From Streblospio benedicti (lineage: Eukaryota > Annelida > Polychaeta > Spionida > Spionidae): 64,000 nt of DNA. Within the stretch, counting starts at the first letter, position 1; every line of letters starts with the position of its first letter. Positions 53,001-63,870 of the stretch are shown here, piece after piece. A program made the position numbers and the translations under genes. The notes below the pieces were generated by a model. The model had not been told where the DNA came from and did not search any database. It was given only the letters and a program-made list of their open reading frames with translations. Where the stretch lies: positions 15,498,825 to 15,562,824 of the forward strand of contig CM032662.1 of NCBI GenBank assembly GCA_019095985.1, in the 5' to 3' direction.

Positions 53001-55822
53001 NNNNNNNNNNACGGGCAATTACTTTTGGGAAACCCGTTTTTAAAGGGTTCCAACCTTTTAACAAATAAACAGTCAAAAAACAGTATCAATATTATAACAT
53101 AACCATAGGCTGTATAAACAATTCAAAAAATGACTGGGTCCGTCTCTAGGGTTCATTCTTAGGGGGATCTGAAAGTTTGGGGTCATAACACTCCTTAGTT
53201 TTCTTCAAATCATCGGGCATAGGTTAACGCAAATCGAAAAACAGATAGTCCCTGTCCCAGCTAAAGCTAGGGCTGGGACTAAAAAAAAACTCTGACTAAG
53301 TTTTATTTACAAAAAATGTTTCATATAATATCTTAACTAAGGGTATATAGTTTTTTTTAATCTTACACCTTATATAATGACAGTATGAAACATGATGGCA
53401 TTAAAGCCAAATATAGACGAGAGTATAGAAAACCGATTAGAATATGTGTCAAATAAATATTAATTGCACTTTTGAAATGATTAAATTTGTTATGAGCACG
53501 CTAATGCAAAAACAACATTTAATATTTTTAAATATCTTCTTAACTATTCTTTCTTTTCCCATTGAAATTATTAATTATTATTATTACAATTGCTTGTCTT
53601 TTTTATAATTTTGTTTTACATATAAATGTAGTTCAAATATACATGTATGTATTATAATGGAGAACTCTAATGAAAACACATCCTCAGTATAACACATAAT
53701 ACATATGTCATAAACTTCTGATGATTTTTTAGATTTTGAATATTATTTACCCCTATTCCTTCCTTGAAGTTCAAGAGGATTCAACTATATGTGTTACAAT
53801 TTCAATAGGCATGACTTTCAAAATTTTCATATTTAATGGTTTGATAATGAGACTTTATTGATAGTGGAATTTTTATGGACAAGTAATACAATTATAATTG
53901 AATTAATGTTGAATTGATAAGAATATTCTACAGAAACATGTGCTTTTAGTAGACAACCCTCTTAGTAAGTTTGAACAATATCATTCAATTTCAAATATTT
54001 CATTAAACTTGGAAATAAAGATCACGACCTTTGAGTGATGTAGATGAAATAAAATTTAACGTGGTGTCTTCTTCTGTTGTAATCATTTGTTACAAAATCT
54101 GAGTTCAAACTATGCTTTACCTCGCAGTGAGTTGAAGCAAAAAGACAAATGTAACATTACATCTGCTTTAAGTCAGGGACAGATCCAGGGCAGAAGTTTG
54201 TATTCTTCTTAGTTGAAATCTTCACCTTTAGATAAACAATTGTATAGAATTTATTAACTTCAGAATTCAAATGAGCATTTGTTGCTTAATGTTAAAATTT
54301 AATGCTACACACCAGGTGCAGTAAAAGAGGATGACATCAAAAGGTACCCGCCATACGGTTTTCAGGAGCCGCAAGACGCCTACACATACATATCACCGCG
54401 GCTGAAATCAGCACCCATGAGAAAGTCTGCAATGGACCAGCCATTGTTGGTAAATGTTAAGTCTTTTGTATGCAATTGGCTCAGTACTGGTACACAAGTG
54501 GTGCTTTCGTCATGACCACACTTTATTCTTTTTTCAAAGCATGTATACACTTTTAAATGTACAGCTCTTACCCGGTAATATTTTAACAGTTCACTCTATA
54601 CATGTATTTTTCTATACCTACTATGGAAATTGGTTTGTACACAGTACTACACACATAACCCTGCTGAATTGATTATTTAAATGCATTTTGAAAATTTGTA
54701 ATATTACCGACACTTTATTTTCAGAACTATCAACCTGAGACTCTTTCACCATCTATGTCGAGAAAAAATGTGAAAGGCAGCCGAGGAAGCAAGTATAATC
54801 AGTTTAATCAACATGCACGAAATAACTTCAAGTATTGGTATGAAGAAAAACAGCCAGGTGTTTCTTGTAAGTTTTTACTGTTAATGTTACATTTATGTTA
54901 CTAATTACATCACTGGAGACCCTAGAGAATCGTAAACTTTTATGGACCACTCTATTAATTATTAACATGAATTCACTGGTTTCAGGTTCTTTCTTACATA
55001 CATTGGTGATTTGGGAATTTCATTTGTACATGAAACTGTCTTATGTATAGTGTCAAATACATGTACAACAGTCCAATAGTATGAAAACTATGTGAAATAG
55101 ATTCATTCAGTGGAGAGTATGATGTTCAAAATATAATTTATTTTCTACTCAACTAGTTTAGAGTAAAAATTGAATCATATTTTGAATAGTACAAAAACTA
55201 GTTTAACCTGTCCATATTATTTTTAATATTCATCAATACTTTTGTTATGCACAGCAATATATTCTTTTAATATTTATATAATACACAAAATAAAAATACT
55301 GAGATATTACACAAAATAAAAAATACTGTGTACATGTTTATTATTTCTTGTGCATGATTTTTACCTATTGTATAGACTAAACTAAAACTTAAACTACTTT
55401 CTTTAATAAACTTATTACATGTACTTACATTTCACACAACCTCCGTCATGTGTCTTTTATGTCATTTGATTAACTTGAATAACCTCAAGATCTCGAGCCC
55501 AAGATAGGCATGGTTACTGTGTTTTTTTAGTTTAGTCTATTATATGCATAATAATTAACCTGGATGTCTAATAGTCATAAAGTATCTTGTTTTTCCCCAT
55601 CAATTATTAATATAGATCACTTGTGAATGGCAGTTTACGGCACAATAACAATATCCGATCAATTGTTTTCTAGGCAGTGAAGATGGCAGTATTGCCTCCT
55701 CAATTTGTAAACTTCCGAACATTCTGCATGGTAGTAGTTCTCCGATATCACAACGTGCCTATCCAAAACAAAGATATGATGAAGATTTCCTAGATCCATA
55801 CAGAACCTGGATCCAGATGTGA
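41041..55822 (+). CDS. Unrecognised protein with RPxT[AP] motifs; contains a mutually exclusive exon cluster
   Basis: Exons: 41041-41879, 43546-43630, 45557-45684, 47428-47571, one of 48069-48154 / 48565-48650 / 48945-49030, 54316-54449, 54725-54866, 55674-55822. GT-AG borders throughout; the phases give 568 residues. I do not recognise the family. Residues 13-35 can form a coiled coil (NELVKRVSQLEKQISRL). Six RPxT[AP] motifs follow: RPFTA 45, RPLTA 81, RPQTP 95, RPCTA 123, RPSTA 140, RPYTP 175. The second half is polar and tyrosine/asparagine-rich, with SWRH...FVDG in the alternative exon and NNFKYWYEEKQPG near the end. There is no signal peptide or membrane span. Basic proline-rich motifs of this kind occur in axonemal proteins, so a ciliary role is a guess. 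The start ATG follows AAAAAGGAGAA, probably just inside an acceptor. Copies of exons 6 and 7 at 50747-50880 and 52701 lie in a duplicated assembly block. Confidence 0.8.
43340..43450 (-). repeat. Possible tRNA-derived SINE fragment
   Basis: On the minus strand a good pol III B-box-like word, GGGTTCACACCC (about 43374-43363), follows an A-box-like stretch (TGAGCTCATGGCAGC) some 30 bases upstream. The body is too decayed to define ends. It lies in an intron. Confidence 0.3.
48069..48154 (+). CDS. Alternative exon 5a of the RPxT-motif gene
   Basis: 86 bases, entered in phase 2 and left in phase 1; donor GTGAGC. It encodes FRSGNMGSSWRHVRQTTGN followed by LGNHICFVDG. It is very similar to the next exon, so the two are a recent tandem duplicate. 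Confidence 0.85.
48565..48650 (+). CDS. Alternative exon 5b of the RPxT-motif gene
   Basis: 86 bases with the same phases as 5a; donor GTGAGC. It encodes FRSGNMGSSWRHVKQCQGN followed by LGQHICFVDG. Changes from 5a are confined to the middle (RQTT to KQCQ) and one N to Q. Confidence 0.85.
48945..49030 (+). CDS. Alternative exon 5c of the RPxT-motif gene
   Basis: 86 bases with the same phases as 5a and 5b; donor GTGAGA. It encodes YRCGRLGGSWRHIVHTVGM followed by NGNHISFVDG. It keeps the frame of R.G..G.SWRH and HI.FVDG but is clearly older than the 5a/5b split. Confidence 0.85.
49575..52891 (+). repeat. Assembly duplicate, copy A (with hAT insertion)
   Basis: From TTAACAAATAAACAGTC the sequence repeats at 53057-54919 almost base for base, including a full exon (50747-50880 = 54316-54449) and the next exon. 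Copy A has an extra 1.55 kb insertion at 51075-52623. Its second exon copy (52701 on) has small indels that break the frame close to the gap. The two copies are probably the two haplotypes placed in series. Confidence 0.8.
51075..52623. mobile_element. Non-autonomous hAT-type transposon, 1549 bases
   Basis: It is flanked by the identical 8-base target duplication GTACACAC (51067-51074 and 52624-52631). The ends are short imperfect inverted repeats, CAGTGTACTGCGTGAACTGG against CAGTGATCAGCGCTGACTGA (13 of 20). CAGTG ends plus an 8-base duplication are the hAT pattern. GC-rich words such as GCGGGAGTGG, GGGCGGGAGTGG and TGCGGGA are clustered at both ends (51085-51235 and 52420-52600) in direct orientation, as subterminal repeats, while the middle is AT-rich. 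No transposase frame is seen. The element is absent from the paired locus at 54637. Confidence 0.85.
52911..53010. other. Assembly gap (100 N)
   Basis: Exactly 100 undetermined bases, a conventional gap size. Both edges carry homopolymer-rich, low-quality-looking sequence (TTTTTAAAAATTTT before it, GGGAAACCCGTTTTTAAAGG after it). Confidence 0.99.
53057..54919 (+). repeat. Assembly duplicate, copy B (without the hAT element)
   Basis: Second version of the 49575-52891 locus. Its exons (54316-54449 and 54725-54866) have intact frames and join the downstream exon, so this is the copy used for the gene model. It differs from copy A by many small indels and by the absence of the transposon. Confidence 0.8.
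54637..54654. other. Probable hAT excision footprint
   Basis: Where copy A has one target duplication on each side of the element, copy B reads GTACACA GTAC TACACAC. This is two target copies, each missing its terminal inner base, with four extra bases between them. A never-occupied site would carry a single GTACACAC. Confidence 0.6.
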
Positions 55823-58800
55823 TGTGAATATCACTGTAACGTTTCATTTTTTAAGCACAAAGATATGCAGTGGCGTTTCTTCTTGATGACACATTATTTA
55901 TCATTATTTGAATTCACCTATTTGGAAATTTGACACAAGTTATTTATATTATAAACCATTTTAATATGATTGATTCTTTTTTTACAGCCATTTCAAAAAA
56001 TTATAATTGTTGTGTGATATCCATATCTTTTTTTAAAATTTTCATGCTAGTACAAACACACTATTACCCATTGGGAAGCGTAGGTTCCAATGTAGGAATT
56101 GTTGGATCTCCTTTTGCAAAAGTTTCATATGTGTCTAATGGGTCAACAGGTACAACCTCAGTGACAAAAACATCTTCTTGCATGCAATAATCTTACATTG
56201 AGTGAATTTCCTTGTATATTTATTCAACAGCATGTATGGTTTGGCATGATGGTATGTGTTCACCTTTCTCAACTAATAGTGACATGATTAAATCCTGATC
56301 TCATTCATTTGATATATTTTGTATGCTTATTTTGCATTTTCATTAAAAATGTATTGCTTCAAGAATCAATTCATTTTGAGTTATCTGTCATTTTCCATTT
56401 TATTTTTGTTTACATGGTTTCTCTTTCCAATTGTTGAAAACAAATGTGTGAACATGAATATCTACTTATTGTGACGTGATTATGTTTCGGCAACACTCAG
56501 CCTTTCTTTCCAGTATCTCCAAAACACACTATTCTAGACAAATGTTGTACACTAGCATACATGTAGATGACCATCATCCAAAACTCCAGGGCATTAAAAT
56601 GGAAATGTTCACAACACCTGTAAAGGCAGGTCTTTATGCAGGAGTGTTTTTTATTTAAGGCAATTTCTGTAATAAGGGGAGCAGTATTGAAATGACCTGG
56701 CTTTTTTGATGGTTGTCTCCAGCTTATACAACTGATACTGCAATGTCTAATTTAATTTTTAGCTCGTCCTGCGCCTCGTACCATTTCTGGTCATATGCTG
56801 AGGTTGGGGATAGGCTATTAAAGGCTCTGTGTAAGCACTAGCCAATAGAAGTAGAATTTAGTTCTAGAATAGAATGAAAATAGAATTCTTTAGGAATTCT
56901 ATGAAAAGTTACAGAAATAGCCCCGCTTGATCTAGATTTTGCTGAATGTTCTGCAAATTATCAAGTAAGAGACAGATAAAATAGATATGATAAGGAAACA
57001 AAAAATAATTACATGGAAAACTTACTTCTTTTAATAAAAAAAAAAAATGATTTGGAATTAGAAATTCAAACCCTTATGCTATCCTTTGCTATGAAGTCCA
57101 GTTTTTTTATGTCAAGCTGCTTATTAATTCCTTTAATTCTTTCCAAGTTTAAAATTTCTTAATTATTACTGATAAAATGTTAGGTGCAGCAATAATTAGA
57201 AATAATTCAAATTGTAATGTGCTTGTGAATTTTTGTGTGATTTATTTACCAACAGTAGAATGATTAACCTTAAGAAATAATGCATTAAGTATTTGATATA
57301 AAAAGAATGGCTAACCATAATGTTAAGTACAAATGACTATTCTACTGCTGATAACTTGCTATGGATTGCTGTGCGATAGTGTGAACATTGTGATCTAGAC
57401 AAATTTCTCCAGAAAAAATCATTACCTTCATTTCATAAGATGCAGGCGTCTTTGCTGAAATGATTTTAGTATTTGAATGTATCAAATGACTAATTTGTAT
57501 CGATTTACACTAAACATTTACACAAGAACCTGTGCTTATATAATACATGTATATTGTGCCCAAATTATTGTTTATATAAAATGTTCATACAATAATAAAT
57601 AGCTAAGTGGAATGTTCATTGTAATCAAACTAACTCCTAAACAAAGCCACTAGTAATAAATCTTATCTTTATCACAGCGTCTTCAAAATATCAATCGAGG
57701 AAAGTTCAACTTTCAATTAGATATGATCGTTTACTTTTATTTTTCAAAGAATAAAAAAAATTCAATAACAAATTGAGACCTGTTGAAAGTTACATATAAT
57801 AAATAATATGAGCTTAACAAGTATATGTAAATTACTACAAATCTAAATTTTTTATTATTTTCTTAATGGCTTTTAAGTATGGTAGATATTATAACATTTC
57901 AAAATAAAGATATTGAAAATCTATTTACTGTTGTAGTTTAAGCCTTTTATCTAAAAAAATATTTTTTTATATTTCAGTACCAAAGCCCTCCATTGGATCT
58001 ACACAGTACATCAAATATGCAACATAGTTCTGGGACCATCCTTTCAAATTATGTCCTTATTTATTCCATGTTTGGTATTTGAACTCAAGTGAAGTTTTGA
58101 ACTGTTGAAAATATATCTGTAAGTTTTATGGGAAAACTGTTGATTTAAAAAAAAATTGCTATGGAGTTGTTTTGTCTAGATGTTTTTCAAATGTAGGCGT
58201 ACCACGTCAGTATTAACATATTCTGTAAAATTTTGGATTTACTCTTTGTACGTAGTATATTGTACTTCTTATTTTTTCAAAGTTTACATTCTAGAATACA
58301 TGTATTTATCATATTCACCTTTGAATTTTAAATTCAATAATAGTTTATTGTTCATTAAAAAAAGTATGGTATATGTTATCATATGAACCGCTTACATGCA
58401 AATACTATGTTTCAAATTACGTGCTACACGTCAGCTTTTTTCTTACACCCTAGAGGCAGGCAACTTTCACTTGTTTAGACTTTGTACGGCGACAATTATA
58501 TTAATGCAGGAACATACTGTTAATTATATAATAGATTAATGGCATAGAATTAAGCAGTTGACCTTACACATTAGTCCTAGATTCTATTTTACTATATATT
58601 CTAAAAACACTAAAACTATAAGCCTCGTTCTGACCCATACAATGCCACATCCAAAGAAACCATGTAGTTACCATGACGAAGCATCATGTTTCATCAAAAA
58701 TGAACAGCAGAGAATGGTATATATATTATTAAAAAACTATAAAGATATTTAAGTAAAATTGACATTTTTATAATAGTATGTTTGCATTATGAATAAATGT

Positions 58801-59144
58801 ATTTTCACAATAATCCTTTCTCTTGAACTCCTTTTTAAACTGTTGTGCACTATGAATACCATACCAACCCATGCAATCGTTCATATTATGGTGTTTTATC
58901 AGTCTTTCGCATGTATTTTCATTGGATATTGTGCTCCAGAATTGCCTTGTAAAAAAATAAGTTGGATCAGGACTGTCCTTATAAATTGCAGGTTTTATAT
59001 GGTTAGTTCACAGATCTGTGGTTAGTTCTTAGACGGCCTACTTTTAACCTAGTTTCAAGATGTGCTGATTCAAATTGATCAGGCAAAAAGGTGAAGTCAG
59101 TATATATCAGTTGTTTTAAATAGGTCTATTTTGTTATCTTCAAT
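55823..59144. other. Intergenic or 3' untranslated region
   Basis: AT-rich with no supported gene except the possible alternative last exon at 57978-58027. A short serine/threonine/glycine-rich open stretch at 56050-56190 ends in a stop and has no clear splice site; it is not called. Confidence 0.4.
57978..58027 (+). CDS. Possible alternative last exon of the RPxT-motif gene
   Basis: A strong pyrimidine tract and acceptor (TTTTTTATATTTCAG) precede a short open frame. Joined in phase 1 to the exon ending at 54866 it gives L followed by PKPSIGSTQYIKYAT and a stop. The composition resembles the rest of the protein. Use would require skipping the exon at 55674-55822. Confidence 0.3.
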
Positions 59145-59985
59145 GTTTGAATTGGGACACACTCTAAATCAAGAATATTAAGTTCTAGATACTCCAACCT
59201 TACAGAAAAAAATGTAGCACTATAATATTCACCCTTGTTACAAAACCATGTCTTTAGAAAGGTGATTACGACATATGGACGATAGACCCACAAATCTTAT
59301 GTTATGGTCACCACACTAAACGAGATACATTTTCGCTTATCGTAGTCCGCAGGGCCGTAGCCAGGATTGCAAAACAGAGGAGGCAAAGAAGTTTGGCGAG
59401 TGTGCAGACAATTGCCGTAGCCGCGCAGCTGTTCTAGAGTGGATTTGGGGCAACCCCACCCCAATATATTTTTTTCTATTAATTAGCCCCTGAGGCTCAG
59501 AAATAAAACACAGTTATTGATTAAGAAAGCAAAATTTTACATATGTTAAAAATGAAAAAGAGTGTTTGTCAAGTATGCATACAGATTCTTTTCATATTTG
59601 TATCCAGTTTGATTACGTGACAATTATATAATTTTTGGAGCATACAAAACAAGTATGTTAACTCTCAGTTTCATTCAGGGTTTGAGAAAAAAAACCTCCC
59701 AAAAAACAGAGGAGGCAGTTGCCTTCCCTGCCTCATATGCAGCTACGGCCCTGGTCCGTTATTGCTTCACGCAACTCATTCTACATTGTATACACCGTTA
59801 TGCAACTAAATGTTTACGACGATGATTTGTAAAAATAATAATGGACCATTCTTTTAATTAAGTCAGTTTATTTGAAAACATGTGGTTGTTTAGAAAAGAC
59901 TGATAAATACAAAACTGGGTTTGTTGTGTTGTAACACACATGAACATGACTTATTTTATCGCGATTCATTCTTGTTGTTGGTATT
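59145..59985. repeat. Dispersed repeat, inverted copy of 10890-11290, split by an insertion
   Basis: The 5' half (59145-59349) and 3' half (59754-59985) align with the reverse complement of 10890-11290 on either side of a small transposon, which confirms the original continuous state of the repeat. Confidence 0.7.
59350..59753. mobile_element. Small non-autonomous transposon, hAT-like, 404 bases
   Basis: The left end CAGGGCCGTAGCCAGG and the inverted right end CAGGGCCGTAGCTGCA share their first 12 bases. A 5-base repeat, GTCCG, flanks the element (59345-59349 and 59754-59758), and the uninterrupted copy at 10.9-11.3 kb shows that the flanks were once adjacent. CAGGG..CGTAGCCAGG ends are typical of hAT-like elements; a 5-base duplication would fit the 5-base hAT group. 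No coding region. Confidence 0.75.
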
Positions 59986-60706
59986 ATCAAGTTTGCTCTG
60001 GAGAGCAATAAAGATGCAACCTGCTGGTAATTAGTGTGAAGCACTTACAGCTACTTCAGGATAATTATTCAACAGATCCAAACATATCTTAAGTATTTGA
60101 TCTGTTACTAGCCTGGCCAGTAATATGGACATTCAACAATCTGATTTATAGGCCTCAAGAGCTCACCCAATGAAATAAGTCATGTTAACAACTCACCTAG
60201 TTTTGTGTATATGTTGTAAAACTTACTAGAGTATTGCGTGGCTATTAAATTTTGGGATTTTCATCTAAAAGTTATTTTGTGACTTTAATGCATCCTGGAC
60301 CTAATGTACATAGGCTATTAAGGTTTGCGGACTATCTAAGTTTGCACCTACTCACATAATTCGCAAATTAAATTGTGCGCAAACATTTCTAGTTTTACAG
60401 TATTCTTAGTACCCAAATTTGGAATGTTTGTAGCAATAAACTCCTGGAAAATTCGAATAAGATTGCAATTGATTGAAATAGAGAATGTAAGCGTATGAAA
60501 AATAAGTTTATTACATACATCAAACACGACATAAATATGGAATTACACAAATAAGACAATTTTTTTAATCAAAGTAAAAAATGCAGTCATATTAGAACTT
60601 AGTTTCTAGCTTAACTAATGCTTCGGTAATTCCACCAAATAAAGTTTGTCGTGTATAACAATTATCCAAGACGTTCACACCAGCTACTATCCATGAAACG
60701 AAACAG

Positions 60707-60712
60707 TTTATT
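60707..60712 (-). terminator. Polyadenylation signal of SNRPD2
   Basis: AATAAA on the minus strand (TTTATT on plus), 19 bases after the stop codon. It is unusually close, but is the first canonical signal. Confidence 0.5.
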
Positions 60713-60730
60713 GTCAACCAAAATGCAGTA

Positions 60731-62320
60731 TTACTTGGCAGCCAAGGGATTTCTCAAAACTAAAATGACAGAATCTCCTCTTAAAAACAGCTTTGAAATG
60801 TATCGATCCTTATTAACAGGCTTTGATTTCTTCTTTCCTTTTCCTGTTTTGGGAACTTCTGTCCACATCTCCTTGACATTCTCCAAAACCATGTTGCAAT
60901 GTCTGGAAAAACAAGCACATTTTTCATGAAAAAAAACATCAGTATTGTAGGTGTGCAAGTAATTTAAGAATTATCTATGGACTAGTAAATATTTCTCTGA
61001 ATAGGAACTATCAAAGCTTTCTTACTACTGCAAAATACCCGCAGTAAATATGATTATACAGGATATGTTGTATAGGGGCTAATACATTTGACACGCGCTG
61101 TATTACAATATGTAATATTCTTTCCATCCATCAGCTATTCTCTAAATTTAAAAAATGTTAAGTCAAAGCAAAGTAATGTTTAAACTTCTCTACAACATTC
61201 TTACCTATCAAAGGCCTTCACTCTGCCCAACAATTTCTTGTTGTTTCTGCAGTTGATAAGGACTTGGGTATTGTTCTTCACACTCTGTGTAAGCACAGAG
61301 AGGGGCCCTGTGTTGAATTCTTCCTGCTCACGAGCATCAAGCTCTTCTGGGGTCATCTCAGACCGCGGCTTTGTCATAAGAGCACTGCAATTATAGTAAA
61401 GCATTCATTAAAGAAATCTGCTTCAAAGACACAAAAAACCTGTTGGTATTGATTTCATGCCTAATCACAACTATTGAATTATATTTTTAATGTCGTGCCA
61501 GGCGTCATTCCAACACGTGTTTTCCAACTGAAACACATACATTTTATTAAATGTATATATTTAGTTCATGTTCTAAGACCTCTTGCGTTATAGCCAGTTT
61601 AGTATGAAACGATACTACACATTGAAAAACGTGAACTTTGACTCGGATTTGTCATTATTTAAATCATTAGAAGTTAAATCAACCAGTGCGTTATCGCCAA
61701 CCATTATAAATTAAATGACATGTTGATTTGAAAACATGCATCGGAATGACAGTGAGTGGATCTATCAGAATTCTGATTGGATGTGGAATCCGCCACAGAC
61801 CCCACTGAAGTCCAAATAAAATATGCATAGTACAGGCCCTAAAATCAATGCTCAGCAGCAGTGTCTATTCTTAAATCACTTATCAGATATCTCCACTGGG
61901 TGGACAAAACAGGATACCAGTGCCTACATAGCCACTGATCCCCTTGCGGACTACTAATCAAGAACAAGAAAACTCCATATATTAAAAATCTGGTCAACTA
62001 TAATAATGGGCGATAATCGGGATGTGAAAAATTAGTACACTAATTGTACATATATAACATTGATTACACCACACAAATAATAACAATGAGTAATTAAAGG
62101 GTAACCGTAAGATAATTATACAGCAAGAACGATAGACTGATGTCAAACATAATATCCAATCGCAAATATATATTGGAATTGCAAAATACCGGCAACAAAT
62201 ATTTCACATTCAGAAGCTAAATTTGGTGTTAAAATGGTGTTAAAAGTGGTATGATCGCTTGAAGGCAATCAATTGAAATAATTAATTCATTATTCCACAA
62301 TGCTTTAATACTTACGACAT
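60731..62320 (-). CDS. SNRPD2: Small nuclear ribonucleoprotein Sm D2
   Basis: Core Sm-ring subunit of U1, U2, U4 and U5 snRNPs, needed for snRNP assembly and pre-mRNA splicing. Three exons: 62316-62320 (only ATGTC), 61205-61384, 60731-60902. The phases join to 118 residues, the human length. The protein is nearly identical to human Sm D2: [80 protein letters not shown] and [20 protein letters not shown]. Both Sm motifs are intact. The tiny first coding exon is followed by a canonical GTAAGT donor and an intron of about 0.93 kb. Confidence 0.98.
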
Positions 62321-62384
62321 GATTGTGGGTTAGATTACAATGGATTATCACTTAAGAAAATCCACACAAATATTTTAGCGCAAG

Positions 62385-62420
62385 ACAGACGCACCGGATG
62401 TAAAGTTTACTTCCGGGTAC
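62385..62420 (-). promoter_or_regulatory. SNRPD2 promoter with two ETS-type sites
   Basis: ACCGGATGT (62393-62401) and ACTTCCGGGT (62409-62418) are two ETS-like sites in opposite orientation, 73-98 bases upstream of the ATG. No TATA box is seen. This fits a housekeeping promoter; the start site is not determined. Confidence 0.45.
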
Positions 62421-62977
62421 CTGCTGTAGGGAAAACCAACACATGTCAAATGTTCTGACTCTTGTCAAACATGTACATTTCTCTAAAATCAGGATCATGC
62501 AGGTTTAAAAGTGTAGATTTCTCAAACCAATGAATAATGATGACTTGAATCATGAAAGCTAAAGCAGTGTCATTAGATTGTTCTATTTATAATACCTGGA
62601 ATAGTGGAGATGTAGATTGTTCGATCTATCCGATGGTGTTCCCTAAAATATTGATATCAGGAACTGAGTGGAAATGAAACAGTTGCAAGCATCGTATATT
62701 TATCTTTGACCAGCAAAAGTCACAGACTATATTTAATTGTTTCTCAAACAGGTAAGACCAAATGTTCATGTTGTAATATAGAGCAGTTAGGAGCCGGTAA
62801 AATAAAGTGACATTACTTTATGAGCAACATATTAATGAATATATAGATCAAGACTGGAATATCAAGCAAAGCCCCGGTTCAAGCCCTGCAGGGTCTTGAA
62901 CATTTGCCCTACATACATATACATGCAAGATGTCTAACCAATCGCAAGCCAGCAGCTAACGAAATGTATTCGACTTT

Positions 62978-63080
62978 AGGGAACGATCATAAATAATGAT
63001 ACCAGGTCCAGGGGGTGAGGGGTGGGAAGGGGGTCGACCAACTTTTCTGATTCCTTTTTTTTTTGGGGGGGCTGAACTTT
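62978..63080 (+). repeat. One end of a small element related to 26495-26900
   Basis: GGGAACGATCATAAATAATG (62978-62997) resembles the inverted end of the 26.5 kb element (GGAACGATCGCAAATGACAT) and is likewise followed by a G-rich stretch (GGGGGTGAGGGGTGGGAAGG). The opposite end was not found. Confidence 0.4.
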
Positions 63081-63164
63081 TTTTCACAATACGGTATTTT
63101 TTTTTAGCAATTGTTCAAAAAATGCAATGACTATGTATAGAGGACTTTTACTTCCCAGTGGGCA

Positions 63165-63375
63165 ATTGATGGTGGAATCCACGTAGAAACGAAGCATCCT
63201 TAAATTATCCACGTGGATATATGGTGGGAGAAAAGGTGGAGCCTGCAACATTTTTACACCTGATTTGGTGGCGGAAATATGGGGGTATTTTACTAGTCCT
63301 TTCTACGTGGATAGGATGGTGGAAATATGGAGGTATTTCTGAGTGGATTATCCACTTCATTTCCACCATCGGTTC
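63165..63375. repeat. Palindrome-rich repeat with CACGTG core
   Basis: ATCCACGTGGAT (63207-63218) is a perfect 12-base palindrome. ATCCACGTAGAAA (63177-63189) and its inverse TTTCTACGTGGAT (63300-63312) flank it, and GGTGGAAATATGG/GGCGGAAATATGG repeats lie within. GTGGATTATCCAC (63342 region) is another palindrome. The same 12-mer recurs at 63957-63968. Confidence 0.6.
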
Positions 63376-63794
63376 GAAATGGTCAGAGATGTCATTTTCC
63401 AAGATGTTTTACTGCCACTTCCCGCCATCCTACTATAATACCATCATATAGCATCAGGCAATCAAAAACAACATGAATCAAACAAAAATATATATTATAA
63501 TGCTCACATTCAATGATATCCAATGCAATAATAGTAGTAACCGGCTTTCCGTCCAGAAACGTCCACTAAACTGTTATGACTTGCCACATTTCAGCAGAAA
63601 ATATTACGTGGTGCAGACGTAACTGTGCTTTTAGTACTATTTGGTAGATCCTTATAAAATCGGTTCATGTGGTATCCGCTGTGTGAATTTGTGTTGGTTG
63701 GATTAATATATCCACAAAAATCAATTAATAAAATTATTTTACTTTGGCCAGTTTAGTACCTACGCCATCTTAACATTTGAGCGGGCTTCGCTCT

Positions 63795-63870
63795 CATTGG
63801 TTCAAATTACTTCAGCCAATCAGCGCTCTGCCGCGGTAAATAGAGACAAGTGCACGTGCATCGGGTGGAT
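63795..63870. promoter_or_regulatory. Possible promoter of a gene beyond the right edge
   Basis: Two CCAAT boxes in opposite orientation (CATTGG near 63797 and CCAATCAG near 63816) are followed by a locally GC-rich stretch (GCGCTCTGCCGCGG) and GTGCACGTGCA. No start codon with coding sequence is visible before the end of the window. Confidence 0.3.

Noticed and set aside
62870-62900. GGTTCAAGCCC word as a tRNA B box
   Set aside because: No A box or acceptor stem at the right distance on either strand.
63205-63451. Overlapping open frames on both strands
   Set aside because: A by-product of the palindromic repeats, with similar peptides on the two strands.
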